64,000 bases of DNA from Misgurnus anguillicaudatus (taxonomy: Eukaryota > Chordata > Actinopteri > Cypriniformes > Cobitidae): assembly GCF_027580225.2 (NCBI RefSeq), contig NC_073346.2:1941001-2005000 (forward strand). The letters are read 5' to 3'. The notes beneath the pieces were generated by a model. That model saw only the letters and a program-made list of their open reading frames with translations. It did not search any database and had not been told where the DNA came from. Positions 24,673-37,600 of this stretch are shown here, in pieces; positions within the stretch are counted from its first letter, which is position 1; each line of letters begins with the position of its first letter. Made by a program: the position numbers and the translations under genes.

Positions 24673-25065
24673 CAGGCTTGTCACTTGCATTTGTATGGCT
24701 CATACTTGCAATTCTGTGTTCACAATGTAGTTCTTCAGCAGTAATCTGGCTCCTCTTGCTAAGAAGAGAGTCTTAGTCAAGTGTTACCCTCTCTACCGTA
24801 TAGTGATGAAGACGGTTCTGTTTGGTTAGTGTGAAAGCAGTTAAAGATGCTTCTTTGTGGAGGACCAATGAATCTAATTGAGATTTGTGGTCTTTGTCAG
24901 ACTAATGCTGTTCTCTTGAAGGGTTGGAGAGATTTTTGCTGTGTTAGAAGAGAATCTTCTCACTTTGAACTTCCTTGTGTTGTAGGCAGCTCAAGTGACT
25001 CCTCTATGTATGGCAAAGGAACCATCTTTAACCTCATACCCGATTAACCCATTCGTGGAAGAATC

Positions 25066-25629
25066 ATGGGTAACCTCATTAGCAGACCTAGTTGTTTGGG
25101 TCAAAAGTCCAAACACGTTAAGTCAGATGAGAACACCTTAAAAGAACGCTACCAGCAACCCACCGAATGGAAGCTCCCAGAAGCTCCTAAAGAAAAGGTG
25201 AGGAAAGAAGAAGTGGAGGAGGTTCTTCGACAAACTCCGACACCAGACAAGCAGAGGAGTTCCCCAGCCCCTACTGTCACCACTACGAGCACTTTGGACA
25301 ATGCCTGGCGAAGCACACCATCTCCGGTTAAAACACCACGAAATGGGTCTTTGCCCAGAAGATCTAATGTTCCGGAGTATCGAAGATCCCCCTTGAGTCA
25401 GTATGGGTCGGTGGATAGGAGAGCCAGTCTACAGAGAAGGGATTCTGGAAGTCCCTGGTCCTGGAAGCCTTTGAGCACTCGAGAGGTTACCGAAGTCACA
25501 GAGGTGACTGAAACTATTGTAACAGAGATTGTGGAGGTGACGGAGTACCCTCCTGGGGGTAAGGGAGGTGATCCTATCATCACCAGAACTGTTAGAGTCC
25601 TTACTGGAGCCGCTGAGGAACTTGCTGAG
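25066..25629 (+). other. First coding exon: lipid-anchor-like N-terminus and Ser/Pro-rich leader
   Basis: Encodes residues 1-188. It starts [16 protein letters not shown]: Gly-2 and Ser-6 fit the N-myristoyltransferase consensus, and Cys-10 with nearby basic residues could support palmitoylation or membrane binding. Residues 55-130 are basic and rich in SP/TP ([14 protein letters not shown]) and RRxS-type sites ([13 protein letters not shown]), which suggests phosphorylation and disorder. Residues 137-160 have TEV-type repeats ([20 protein letters not shown]), followed by [18 protein letters not shown]. No actin-binding domain. A start within the gene's usual rod order implies an internal promoter. 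The antisense open frame 25398-25688 is a shadow of the TEV repeats. Confidence 0.8.
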
Positions 25630-28600
25630 GTTATTACATATATAAAAATGTATAAAAAAAACATCAACGTCACCAGTGACCTAACCATTACTTTTTTACA
25701 GCTGTTTGGAGTATTATTTTGGAGTCAGTGTATTACCAGCTGCAAATTTTCCTGTTAAATTACTTGTTTTTCTTCACAGCTGCAGTCAAGTTCAGACCAG
25801 GAATCAAGCCTAGTTCAATGGAAGGTAAACATTATAACTAATTCGGATTCAATTGTATTATTTGCATGATTATGGTAATTTGTGTTATACATTATCTGGT
25901 CTTATGTTAAGGGTGCCAAAAGTGCATTGGCTCTGGAAGAAGAATTTAGGGATCCACTGACCTTCCAGCAAAATCTGGAAGCACTGATGACATGGGTTTG
26001 TGAGATCGAAGAGCTGACAGCCAATCAAAAACCACCGTCATCAGAGTTCAAAGTGGTGAAAGCCCAACTGCAAGAACAAAAAGTATGTATAAAAAAAGAA
26101 TATGCAATATGTAAAGATTATTGTTTGGACGTAACTTGTAATAACTGAATAACTTTTATTCAAATATTCAGTAGCATTACAGTAGCTCAGCTTCTTTACA
26201 CAATAGTACAATGTTTAGTTTTAATACAGTATGTTGTTTATCACTGTTTTAACATAATTGTTTCCCATGGTAAGCACTGTTGTACTTGCTTATATTGAAT
26301 ATGCTAGCATCTTGCAACTTGCTTCTGACTTTTAAAATAATTTTGTGAGAAAAGTTTTTTTTTTGATGGTAATAAGGTTTATTCATAGGGCTGCAATAGA
26401 TTAACAAATAATATCTTTACTTAAATCACCTTTGATGAGACTTAAAAAAAACTTCCTCAACACAGAATTTTAAAGCATGTTATGTCATTTAAATATGTCC
26501 GTGTTAAACCATAAAAGTGTTTTAGAACGCTCCTTATACAGTATGTAATCTGTATAAAGATTGGAAAGGTTCACACTAATAATGAACCTCTAATTGCCTT
26601 TGCATACAGTAAAGTAAAAAAGGAAAAAAATAGTTATTCACCTCTCAGTTTAAAATGGGTGTAGTTTTTGTTGTTGGAGTGTGAAGTGAAACATGCCTGA
26701 ATGTTCACAATGTTCCACTAACACCTGATACGAGTGGTTGGCTTACAAGTATGTGCCACAAAGAGAATACAAGGCACATTGTAAATGTGTGTTTGCTTCC
26801 TCATACAAAACACTGACGACAAAACCATTGGCATAGACATTCTACTGGGAAGTGTTAAAGAAAGCATTTTCACACAACACTTAACCCTGGGTTGTCTTTT
26901 TAAACTCCTGGCATGTTATATTCCTGAGTAATATCACACTTCACACTTGTTTAGTGTGTTCTAGTTTAGTAATTATGGCACTAACCAGGAAGTTGACGCG
27001 TTATTCTTTTTTTACTGCTGAATGATCCCCGTTTGAGCGCGGATAGTGACAAGCTCCATAATCTCTGCTTTATTCCAGTTTGCAGACATTTCTCGTTGTG
27101 AATGTTAATCTGCATGTAAATCATTTTAAAGAGCTGAACCATAACTTCATCGTTGCAATGACATGCGCATCCTCACTACGGCACGCCCCTTACAGCTTTG
27201 TTTCTGCGTCTTGTTCACACAGAGGGCTTTCTGGAAATGTTATGGGAATGTTACAAGGTCCTCTTTCCGGGAGCGATCCCAAAACATTTATGGGACGTGT
27301 TTGGGTTCACACAGAACCCTGTTTTCCAATTTTACGGGTATTTTCTGGGACTAGTGTTTTCTGAGTGCTTGTGTGAATGAGGTTTATGTTAATCAAACAA
27401 TATAACATTTCTATAATTTATATAATTTCTTTACTTGTTCATATTATATTTTTCCATCCCCTTTTTTTGCTGATATGTAAAAAATTATCTGATCTGTGCC
27501 TCAAAAACCATAATCTGATCCGAACTGTGAGTTTTTTGATCCGTTTCACCACTACAAATGAAACACCTTGCAGTTTTAAAATGTACAGTCTTGTCCTAAT
27601 CAAGTGTTCCAAGAATAATTCTTGCAAGATGTGGGAGAAAAACATTTATTCCCTCCAACATGTATTATTATCACATTCACATTATTCTTGTGTGGCAGCT
27701 CTTACAGCGCCTCTTAGAGGACAGGAGACCCAGTATGGAGACAATGATGCAGGAGGGTCCACGCCTGGCTACAGAGCTACAAGGAGATGACAGTGAAAAG
27801 GCCAAACTACAGCTTGCACAGCTCAAACTCAAGTGGGAGGCTCTCGTTCAGGCTGCCAACAGCAGGTAAAACAGACCTTGTGACTACTGCATAAAGTCTG
27901 TAAATTGTCTGAATTGACTCAAGATTGGAAGTTGCTGTTTATTAGAAAATCCTGCCTTTTTGTGTATAGTAATTGTTTTGTGGACCAGAATGCCTTTGAA
28001 TGGGCAGGTTATCTGATGTTAATACTACCTTTGCTCTAAATCGTTTATATGCTATCTGGGTCTTAAATTAACACCCCAAGTAATGCGGAATGGTTTAATA
28101 AAGTCATATACAAAAAGCAGTTGATAAAATGTGGATTATTCTGACAGATACAAGATTTTGGAGGTCATTCTGCCAAGAGCTCAAATATTCCAGGAGAGAA
28201 TAGACGGTCTTCAACAGTGGCTCATATCTGTGGATCAAGACTTGGCTGAACTTCGCTCTGCAGAAAGAGGAATGCTTCATCTACAGGAAGCCACAGACCA
28301 AGCCAAGGTTAGCACACACAAATTGTTTTTTTATACTTGCTGGTTTGCATGAATCATGCACATGATATAATCATAAATTAACTTTTTAATATCTCAATAG
28401 TTTCACCTAGACAACAACTGGAGCAAATATAGGGCCCTATAAAATCCGTTTTATTTTTTCCCAAATTCCGTTTAATTTTTTCCCAAATTCCGTTTTCTCC
28501 GTTTTAATTTTTGCAAATTCCGTTTTATCCGTTTTAATTTTTGGCAATTATATTTTTACCCTTTACTTTTATTTTAGTCATAAAAAGAGTGTGCCTTTAA

Positions 28601-31600
28601 TGTTTAATGATTAAAATGTAAATGATTTGGGGAAAAACTGGATAACAGGATTACTTAATGACTATAAAAGATGCATTTACACACGCACACGCGCGCGCGC
28701 ACACAACTCAATTCAATGCATTGTTTAGTGTTGTTGCAGGAGGCTACAACAAGGTGTCAAAGCAGTGGTGCCTTCAGAAGTGCCTTAAACACATCAATCC
28801 AGCGGAACGCGATCCATATTTTATACACAATCGCTTGAAATGCATATAACTTTACAAACATACACAGGATAGTGATCTGACTTAGGACAGCATGAGCACG
28901 CAACTCTTTGCACGTGCGAGCGAAAGAGAGACAGAGAGCGGCGCCATGATGCAGATGATTATATTTTAAATGCGAGGGATAGTTAGTTTGCCTCAGCTCG
29001 CTTGAAATGCATAAAACTGAACAAATACATGAGGATTTGTGTTCGCACTTCGGACAGATGCGTTAGCGCGTGCACGTGAGAGAGGTACAGTGAGACAGAC
29101 GTGGATGAGAGAGTGCATGTATCTTTGCACTCACCGTGAACAGAGTGTTGACAAAACTTACAAAATAACAGTTCAGTGGTCACATAAAAGTCATGTGAGA
29201 CCTGCTCGGAACTAAGTGCTTAGTGTCGAATTTCTTAATTTTTTAGTTGTCGAAAGCAGAGTCGTGGAGAGCCGCTTCGCCATGGTTTCAGTGGGTTGGA
29301 GGGGGTCTGAAACGACGGGAGGGGGCGTGTCGCCCAGATTTACTTCCTCCGGTCTGCATTTCCCCCAGACATACGTTCGTCTCCCACACAAAAACATAAT
29401 TTTATTCAAAATATGTAAAATTCCGCAAAATTCCGCGTTAATACTAGATTCCGTGTTAATTAGCAAATTCCGCGATTCTGTCCGCGATACCGTGATCGCG
29501 GAAATTATAGGGCCCTACAAATAGAAATGCAATGCTTACGTCTCCTACTTCTCAAAAGCTTCTTAAAATCCCATGTGTTCTCTCTACAGTTTCAGAAGAG
29601 ATCTTAACAATATGTCAAAGTTTCGAAACAAAAACATCACATTATAACAAAAACAACAACACAAAACCCCACCCATGACCCTAATTTCACGGTGCAAAAG
29701 CAAATCGTACGAAAATGTATGATTGTGGTCCTACAAATTCATACAAATTAGCCACCTTGTAAGATTTCTGCAATCCCTGTGTGACATGAATCATTGAAAC
29801 TTGGGTTTGACAAGCATGTAGACCAGTGGTCACCAATCCTGGTCCTGGAGGGCCGGTGTCTCTGCAGAGTTTAGCTCTTGCCCTAATAAAACACGCCTGA
29901 AGCAGCTAATTAAGGTGCTTCAGGTGTGTTTGATTAGGGTTCAAGCTAAACTCTGCAGAGACCAGGATTGGTAACCACTGCTGTAGACTGTACGATGAGG
30001 CTGCGACACACGTTAGCGCAACGTCACCATCATGCGCTAGTGGTAAACCAATACCGGTACACAGGACATAGCAGCAAACACACTGTGTGTCGATCATGCT
30101 AAAGTTACAAAAGCTCTTTTGCTTTCTATATAATGCACTATAGTGATGCGCAGGTCAGCGCTTTTTTCAATCCGCTGGGCCTGCTTTTATGAAATAATCT
30201 GGCCCACAACCACCCGTCCCGCACCATTGTGTCATTAAAATAGGCATACTAGGTGTCGTGATTTGTGGACAGAACCCAGTCGCAGGCAGCAGGTAAACAG
30301 AAAATACTTTATTTAATAAGAAAACAAAAACCCACGAGGGGGTAAAACAGGCAAACAAAGACAATAAGAGACTGAACAGGACTAACTAGACCAAACTTTT
30401 AACTGACTCCAGGTTAACCAAAACTTTGACATGAATACTCACAAAACGAACCGGCACAAGACAGCAAACACAAGGGCATTAAATAAGGGAGCAAATCAAG
30501 AGGGGAACAGGTGACATGAATCAAACAATAACAAGGTGATTAACGAAGAGACGAGGGGGGGCGGGGTCAGGGGGTGGGGCCTAAACAAAAGGCCATGTGC
30601 TAGCACACAAAACATGGGTCTGTCATGATCCTGCCTGAAAACTAGAGTAGAACAAGGACAAGAATCATGACAACTAGGCATTTGTAATGTTAATGAAAAG
30701 AGGCTTTATTTTAGCCTAAAAGTGCTTGGAAACAGCTATTAGATTACATCACCGTGTAAACTGGCAACAACACACGCAAACCATAGAAAGCATGGTTATA
30801 TTAATGTAGAGATAGGATAATGATAAACATTTTCAACATTTACCCACAGATCGTCTTTCATTTTTTATTTCTCTGTTTGTTTTGTTGTTGTGGCTGGTAG
30901 CGAGAGATACTTGATGCTTCCCTGATGTGACGCCAAAGGTTTGGGGATATCAAGTTAAGTTGTGCAAGTTACGTTGTTACATAGGCCTACGTAATTTAAC
31001 CTTATTAAAGAACCTAATAAAACATGAAAATATATATTCCCAAATATAAGGCTATAGGGAATTAGACGCAACATACATGTTTTTATTGTGGTTTTAATGA
31101 CCCGACCCACGGGTTACGAGACGACCCGCACATCACTAATGCACTACACTGTAAAAAATGTATCCGTAAAAAAACGGATAATGTCCTGGCAGAAAATTAC
31201 AGGTACTTTCTCCGTTATGTTAACAGACATTTCTGTTTATTCAAAAACTGAAAATTTTGTAGATTTACAGAACATTGTCCGTAGCCTTTAGGTACACTTC
31301 AATCTGCCTATGAAATGCAACAATGGTGACAATCAACAACAAAATGCTGCAATGCATGCTGGATAACAGGATTGTAGAAAACTCTTTCTTACCATTTACT
31401 CTCACCATTTTTGAGATTTGTATCCAAAGTGTTGATGTCTCTCTGAAGCATAAAACCACAACTAATGCAATCTTATTCAATACAGTGTCTTTTTAGATCA
31501 GCATTGAGTGTAACTTTTATACATTTAAGTTCTTTATTCTTATTTCATCAATTCATATTTAAATGTTAGGCAGCATAACATTAAAAAAATCAAGCTTAGA

Positions 31601-34600
31601 TGACATGATAGATTTTTCTCATCCTTAAAGCAATGAACAAGTTGCAATTGCTAAAAGCAAAAAACACTGTTGTATTTGCTAAAAGAGCAGAGTTAGTTCA
31701 GTGAAGGTCAAGGGACAAAAGCCTAACTACACAGGAAACACTAATCACAATAATGGTGACTTCAAACGAATCTAAAACAAATGCAAACTGGAGATTTAAT
31801 GTGATACATTTTGTGGTAAATATACATTTGACTTACACGTCACATAAGAAAGAAGATTTGTCTACTAAGTCACATGTGTCGATGCTGGAATAGTTTAACA
31901 CTTGTATCTTGTTCTGACAGCAGTTGTTTAGAAGTTAAACATCATCCATGTTTAGAAAAGAACTATGCAAGCAAGTTGTAATTTTAGGTTTCAAACAGAG
32001 ATGGTGATAGAGAGGCAAAAGTGAAAGATTGCAGCAGGGGTTATTGCACCCATAATGCAACATGTTATTTAAAAAAAAAACAGGAAAAACACATGTAAAC
32101 CATAAATACGGAAAATTCCTTTATATTTACACAGTACTTTGTCCGTTTTTTTACGGATATTTTATAGAGTGTATATAGTGCAATTTTACACTGTATTCAA
32201 GCAATAACTTTTTCATCATGACAGCAAAAATGTTTTAATTAGGTTAATCTTTTTTAACACAATCAACACACACATCTTTGCTAAAAATGAACACTTAAAG
32301 TTTGTTTGTGGGACCTACAATTATCAAACAATTACACTGAAAGTGACAGGAGTGCAAACTTTACAAGTTACCCCATAGATGGGGTTAATTGTCACAAACA
32401 GTGGGTTTGTTGTAACACGTGCTAGAAAATTTAGTTTAAACACAAACAATTCAATAAAATTCTGTCTATATACTAAAGGTGGATATTGTTTATATATCTG
32501 CCTATAATAGATAGATATCCACACATTCATCCATGCATGATCCTTAAAGCAGGATACACTGCAAAAAATAACTTTCTCACTTAGTATTTTTTGTCTTGTT
32601 TTCAGTAGAAATATCTAAAAATTCTTAAATGTAGATGCTTTTTCTTGATAAGCAAAATGAACTAAGTAAATAAGTCTAGTTTTAAGACAAATAATATAAA
32701 ATTTAAGTGAAATTGTCCTTAAAACAAGCAAAATTATCTGCCAATGGGGTGAGAAAAAAAATTGTGAAATAAGATTTCTTTTTTCTTAAACACTTAATTC
32801 AAGTAAAATTTTCTCACCCCATTGGCAGTTATTTTTGCTTGTTTTAAGCACAAATTCACTTAAATTGTATATTTTTTGTCTAAAAACTAGTATTATTTTC
32901 TTAGGTCATTTTGCTCATCAAGAAAATACATCTTGATTTAAGAATTTTTAGATATTTCGACTGAAAACAAGACACAAATACTAAGTAAGAAATTTTTTGA
33001 AGTGTAGGCAGGAATTGTCTAAAAAACATTTTTCCAAATTTGTTTGAACTGTCTTTATATACCAATACATAAGTAAAATGTAAGTACTCTGAAAAAGAGG
33101 GTATAAAACTCGAGTATCCATGGCTACCACCCCTGTTGCTACAGGATCTGCCCACACATGTGCACACCCGATTGATTTGAGAGTGCACAAGGCACGAAAT
33201 CTAGGAAGAGCAAACGTACGGCAGAGAAAGAGCATTCAGAACTCACAGTACCTGCATATGCATTCAGCGAAGGCAAACAAGGCAAAAAAAATATTTTTCA
33301 TATTTCAGCACATTCCTGAATCGACTGTTTTAATGGCTTGGTGCCAAAAACTGTTATATTTCAATAAAGAGGACGTTTTCAGTTCTCAAGCTTGCAGGAT
33401 GTTTATTTAAGTATGATGACCTCTTATATAACAAAATATTAAAGGGACACCATGAAACTTTTGGCCACTAGGGGGTGCTAGACGTATTTTTCACTTCTAG
33501 CGCCCCTAGAGCCCACAAGCGCCGCAGCACTGTCGCAAAGGAAAGGAACTGGCCAACCTTAAAACTAAACTAAAAACTAAACATTTAAAATGCTAAACGA
33601 TCAACATTTTGAGACAACAGGGAGAAACGCAGTCATGTTACAACTTTCTGATGAGGAACTCGTCGTGGCAGAAGCCATTTCTCAATCTGAAGGTTGCAGC
33701 CTCCGGATGTCGTATTTCTAATACGTCATCAAGACTGTCTTATTTCACAATATTAACAATTACAAAGTTGACTATTATACTTGGTTAATCGTAAATTGTT
33801 GCAGTATGCTTATGACTTGCGAATGTAATGCTCAGTTTACCTTAATAACCCAGGCTTGATGACGTGTGCAGCCTGCATATTTGACCTCCGGAGGCTGCAG
33901 CCTTCCAATTCAGAAACAACCAGACGTATTTCCTTGCCTTTTTCCAAACAAATATTGTTGCATCCTCTCTCTCTCCCTCGCCACCAGGATTTTCCGCAAT
34001 GGCGCTCGTTATTCCTCTTTTTTGTGTGAAAATCGCTCCAAATCCAAGTAAACCGATGCGTTTAGGTCTGCCGCTTTGTAATACGTCACGCGAGTGACAG
34101 CGGAACGCAGCAAATGAGGAAAAGAGAAGAGAGAAACGCTCGGATCTGATTGGTGAATGAATAGGGTTTGGTTTTACACTGTGAGCAAGTTTGAGTGCTA
34201 TAGCATCCTGGATTGTAATGTAAATATCATAGACACAGTAAAAAGAAAGGTAAATACGTGAACACAGCATCTGAATACAGGGAACTATATGCAATATAAT
34301 CGCCGTAATTTATAAAGAACATCGCATTTATGTATGAATCAACAGTTTATATAAAAAATTGCCTTTAAGGGGAATCGAACCCGGGTCGCCCGTGTTATAG
34401 GTCCGTGACACTAAAACTGTGCCACGGAGTCACATACGGTAAGCTGCTCTCTACACTCCTTAAGTAGCCTCCATCAGAATTCACGTTAAAAACAAATTGT
34501 GTTGAGGAAGTGACGTATGCCGTAAAGCAGTCGAATTTTGTAGTTTTTTTTGTGCTCTGGTTACTACCACAAACCCTAAGTTTTAAAATACGAGTAAAAG

Positions 34601-37600
34601 TGATACAGACCCCGTCAGGCTATGGTAGACATGTCATTCAACCTATTTAAAGTCGATGTGCTATCACAAGGGTCTTGAAAATGTATTATGAAGGTTGAAA
34701 AATTACATGGTGTCACTTTAAGTTAAAATTCATTTTTTGATTCACTGCCCCTTTAAATAGAATAACATCCACACTGTCATATAATGAAAATAAACAAAAA
34801 TGGCATGTGCATAACAATTTGGAATGCGCTGTAAGGGGCTGCAAAATGAAGACAAAAAACATAGTTATTTCCCCTGATATTGTATTAACAGTTATCATTT
34901 TGATGAATAGTATTTACATTTGTTTTCATTTCATTATCATTGTATAGACAACTAACCCCACTGTGTAAAAATGTTTTTAATCCAAACTATCAGTTACTAG
35001 GAGTTGCTGACATGTTTCAAAATGGTGTTATGTTTTAGGTAACAAGACAGAGATTAAAATAATATAAAGGTTAGATTTGGTGATTTACACACCCAACTCA
35101 GAAATCGGGGAAAAAAAACATAAGATGAAGAAATTTACTTTCATGCCTCCAAAACACTACGTTACACTAACGATAACGATAAATGTATGCCAATTCGCTC
35201 ACGTGTACGGCATTAACTAATATTGCATATTTCTTTTGCAATTGTTTACATGTCACTGAATGTGTAAATATGCTGTTCTTAATGCATTTACACAGCGGGT
35301 GTCCAGCAGATGTCTTCAACGCGCTTTCGCGTAACTCTAAACAGTACTTCAAATAGATTTGATTGGCTTGGTTTTATCGTTCATCAGGTGGGGGGTGGGG
35401 GCTCAGAAAGTGATCCCAATGATATCGTTCATTGTATCTTTATCGTTACAGTTGTTGTGTGAACTCAGCTATTCTCTTTAATATAAAACGATTTTTAAAA
35501 CTATTTTTTTATAGTTATCATTATAATGTGAACGGCCCTTTCATTTGTGCCCCGCTCACCTATACTTCATTATCTTTCAGGCAGTCATGGAAGAGATTAA
35601 AGTTAAGAGTGTTGATTTGGGCAAACTCCAGCAATATGCTCATGAGCTCATGGAAGCAATCTCAGGTGATGTTTCTGGCCGTGTATAATTTTACCTTTGC
35701 TTAAATGAATAACTTGTTTTAAATAATACTAACAAAACCACATTTCAATACCTGGTTCTGTTTCGATTTTTTTATTCGGTTCTGTAGAGGAGGAAACCCA
35801 GCTGGTGCAGGAGCGTGTAGACAGTCTGCGTATCCGATACTCTGTGCTGAGTTTGGGCAGTGCTGATGTTCTACAGAGGCTGGAGCAAGCTATGGAAGCA
35901 TCAAGTCGATGCACCTCCAGCCAGGAGGACCTGCACCTGTGGCTGGGTCGCATTGAGAGAGAACTGCTGGCCACTGGTACCCAAGCACAGACTGGGGACG
36001 CTGTACTATGTCATGCCGAGAGGCAGAGGGTAAGATAAATAACTACTGCTTTGTCCTTTGCTTTACAATATGAGGACATGTTTATGTCGTAATGTGTCAT
36101 TTTGTTTCCGTGCAACTAGACCAGAAGAATACTGCTTAACCAAACTGTAAATAAATGATAAAGACTAGGCAGTTAAACAAGCAAATTGTTAAAAGAGAAT
36201 ACAGAAGCAGATTACAGATTGTGATTCTTAGTTCATGTCAGTGTAGTGTGGTGGTTTAAAGGCCGGGGAACCTAAGAGATCCTAAATGCCAAAAGAAGCA
36301 GTCAATGAGTTACAAATGCAATGAATGTACAGTAACAAGGAAACTTTCAATAAAAGCAGCTGCTAAACTGTTATCTTATCGATGCATTTGTTTGTTTGTT
36401 TTCAGTTGGATCAGGCTGTAGAAAAAGAATCGGCTTGGTTTAAAGAAACCTCACAGGTGCTGGAGGAGTTTAGAGCCATTCATCTAACCCCAGAGATCAT
36501 CACAGCCCAGTTAAATGAGCAGAAAGTGAGTTGTTTCATATTCACAAGTGTTCCCTCTCTTCATATTATCCGTATTATAACATGGATTAATAAACATTTT
36601 GATTGTCTGTTGCAGATACTTGCTGTTGAAATTCTGCAGCACAAGTTTAACATCGAGAAAATGGTGAAGATTTTAGAACTCCTGCAGACATACAGTGAGG
36701 AGGAGGAGGAGACATCAAGAGTGCAGGTACATTTAGTCATTTATATTTATATGCACTTCTGCAATTCATTTTAAACGTCTTGCATTGTTGTCTAGTATTC
36801 ACTGTCTGCTAAAACAGTACCCTTTTAGTAAAGTGCAGTACCCTTTCAAAAAATACACCTAAAGAGTTCATATTTGTACCTTAAAGGTACATTTCCGTAC
36901 CAAATGTATACATACCTGCACCTAAATGGTACATTTTAGGACCTTTTAAAAAAGGGTACTGTCCCAATTATAGCTTTGGACCATTTTTCTGACAGTGAAC
37001 TCTGAATATATATTAGGCTTTGATATTCCCTTAATTAACATTTCAAACCAGGGATAAAGTGATATCAAACCGCTTTTCTGGGTTCCTACTACTGCTCACA
37101 AAATGTTTCATATAATTAAATAATAACTAATATAATGTTCAGTGGCAATTTATTACTTTGTGTTACTGTTTATTTTATCAATGTGGCAAATAGTCTGTAC
37201 ATTGTCCCTTGCATATCATATTTACTCACAGCTTTTTGTACCAACAAAATACTAAATCAACTTATTAATGCCTATTTTCTTGTCATGTCTCCAAAGTCAT
37301 GTCTAGACACCTTACAGGACCAGTGTCAGGTCACTACAGCCACCAATTCCCATGTGGTGCTTCGACTGGAGCATGCTCAGTCACTCTTGTCTCAGTTCTC
37401 AGAGGGTTATACTGAGGTGTTGCCATGGTTACAGGAAACCAAAGTTCTTATTGGCCAGTTCACCCTGAACACAATTAGCTACGAGGCTTTTCGAGAACAG
37501 CAGGACCTCTTACAGGTACTTGTAAAAATATACTTTTCATTGTGCAGTGTCCTTTAGAGTTAGAAGTTTACTTTTATAAAAGGATATTTTTTTCATTATT

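Larger units (their letters stand above)
20094..25065. other. Mostly unique sequence upstream of the spectraplakin start; probable promoter and 5' UTR region
   Basis: No transposon ends found. The part 20600-21980 is richer in GC than its surroundings, with G-rich tracts, a TG microsatellite (21551-21571) and possible splice donors (GTAAGT near 21770, GTGAGT near 21980). It may hold a first non-coding exon and promoter. A good acceptor (TTCCTTGTGTTGTAG) ends at 24985, so the coding first exon may begin at 24986 with an upstream 5' UTR exon. Several short upstream ORFs precede the ATG at 25066. Confidence 0.4.

Noticed and set aside
25398..25688. Minus-strand open frame of 96 codons rich in TSVTSVTS
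   Set aside because: It is the antisense shadow of the VTE repeats in the first spectraplakin exon.
27377..27790. Plus-strand 137-codon open frame starting at 27377
   Set aside because: Its tail overlaps the exon at 27699 in a different frame from the spectrin reading; the rest is intronic AT-rich sequence.
33842..34294. Minus-strand 150-codon open frame
   Set aside because: Wholly inside the TTAA transposon and without any protein motif; probably chance.
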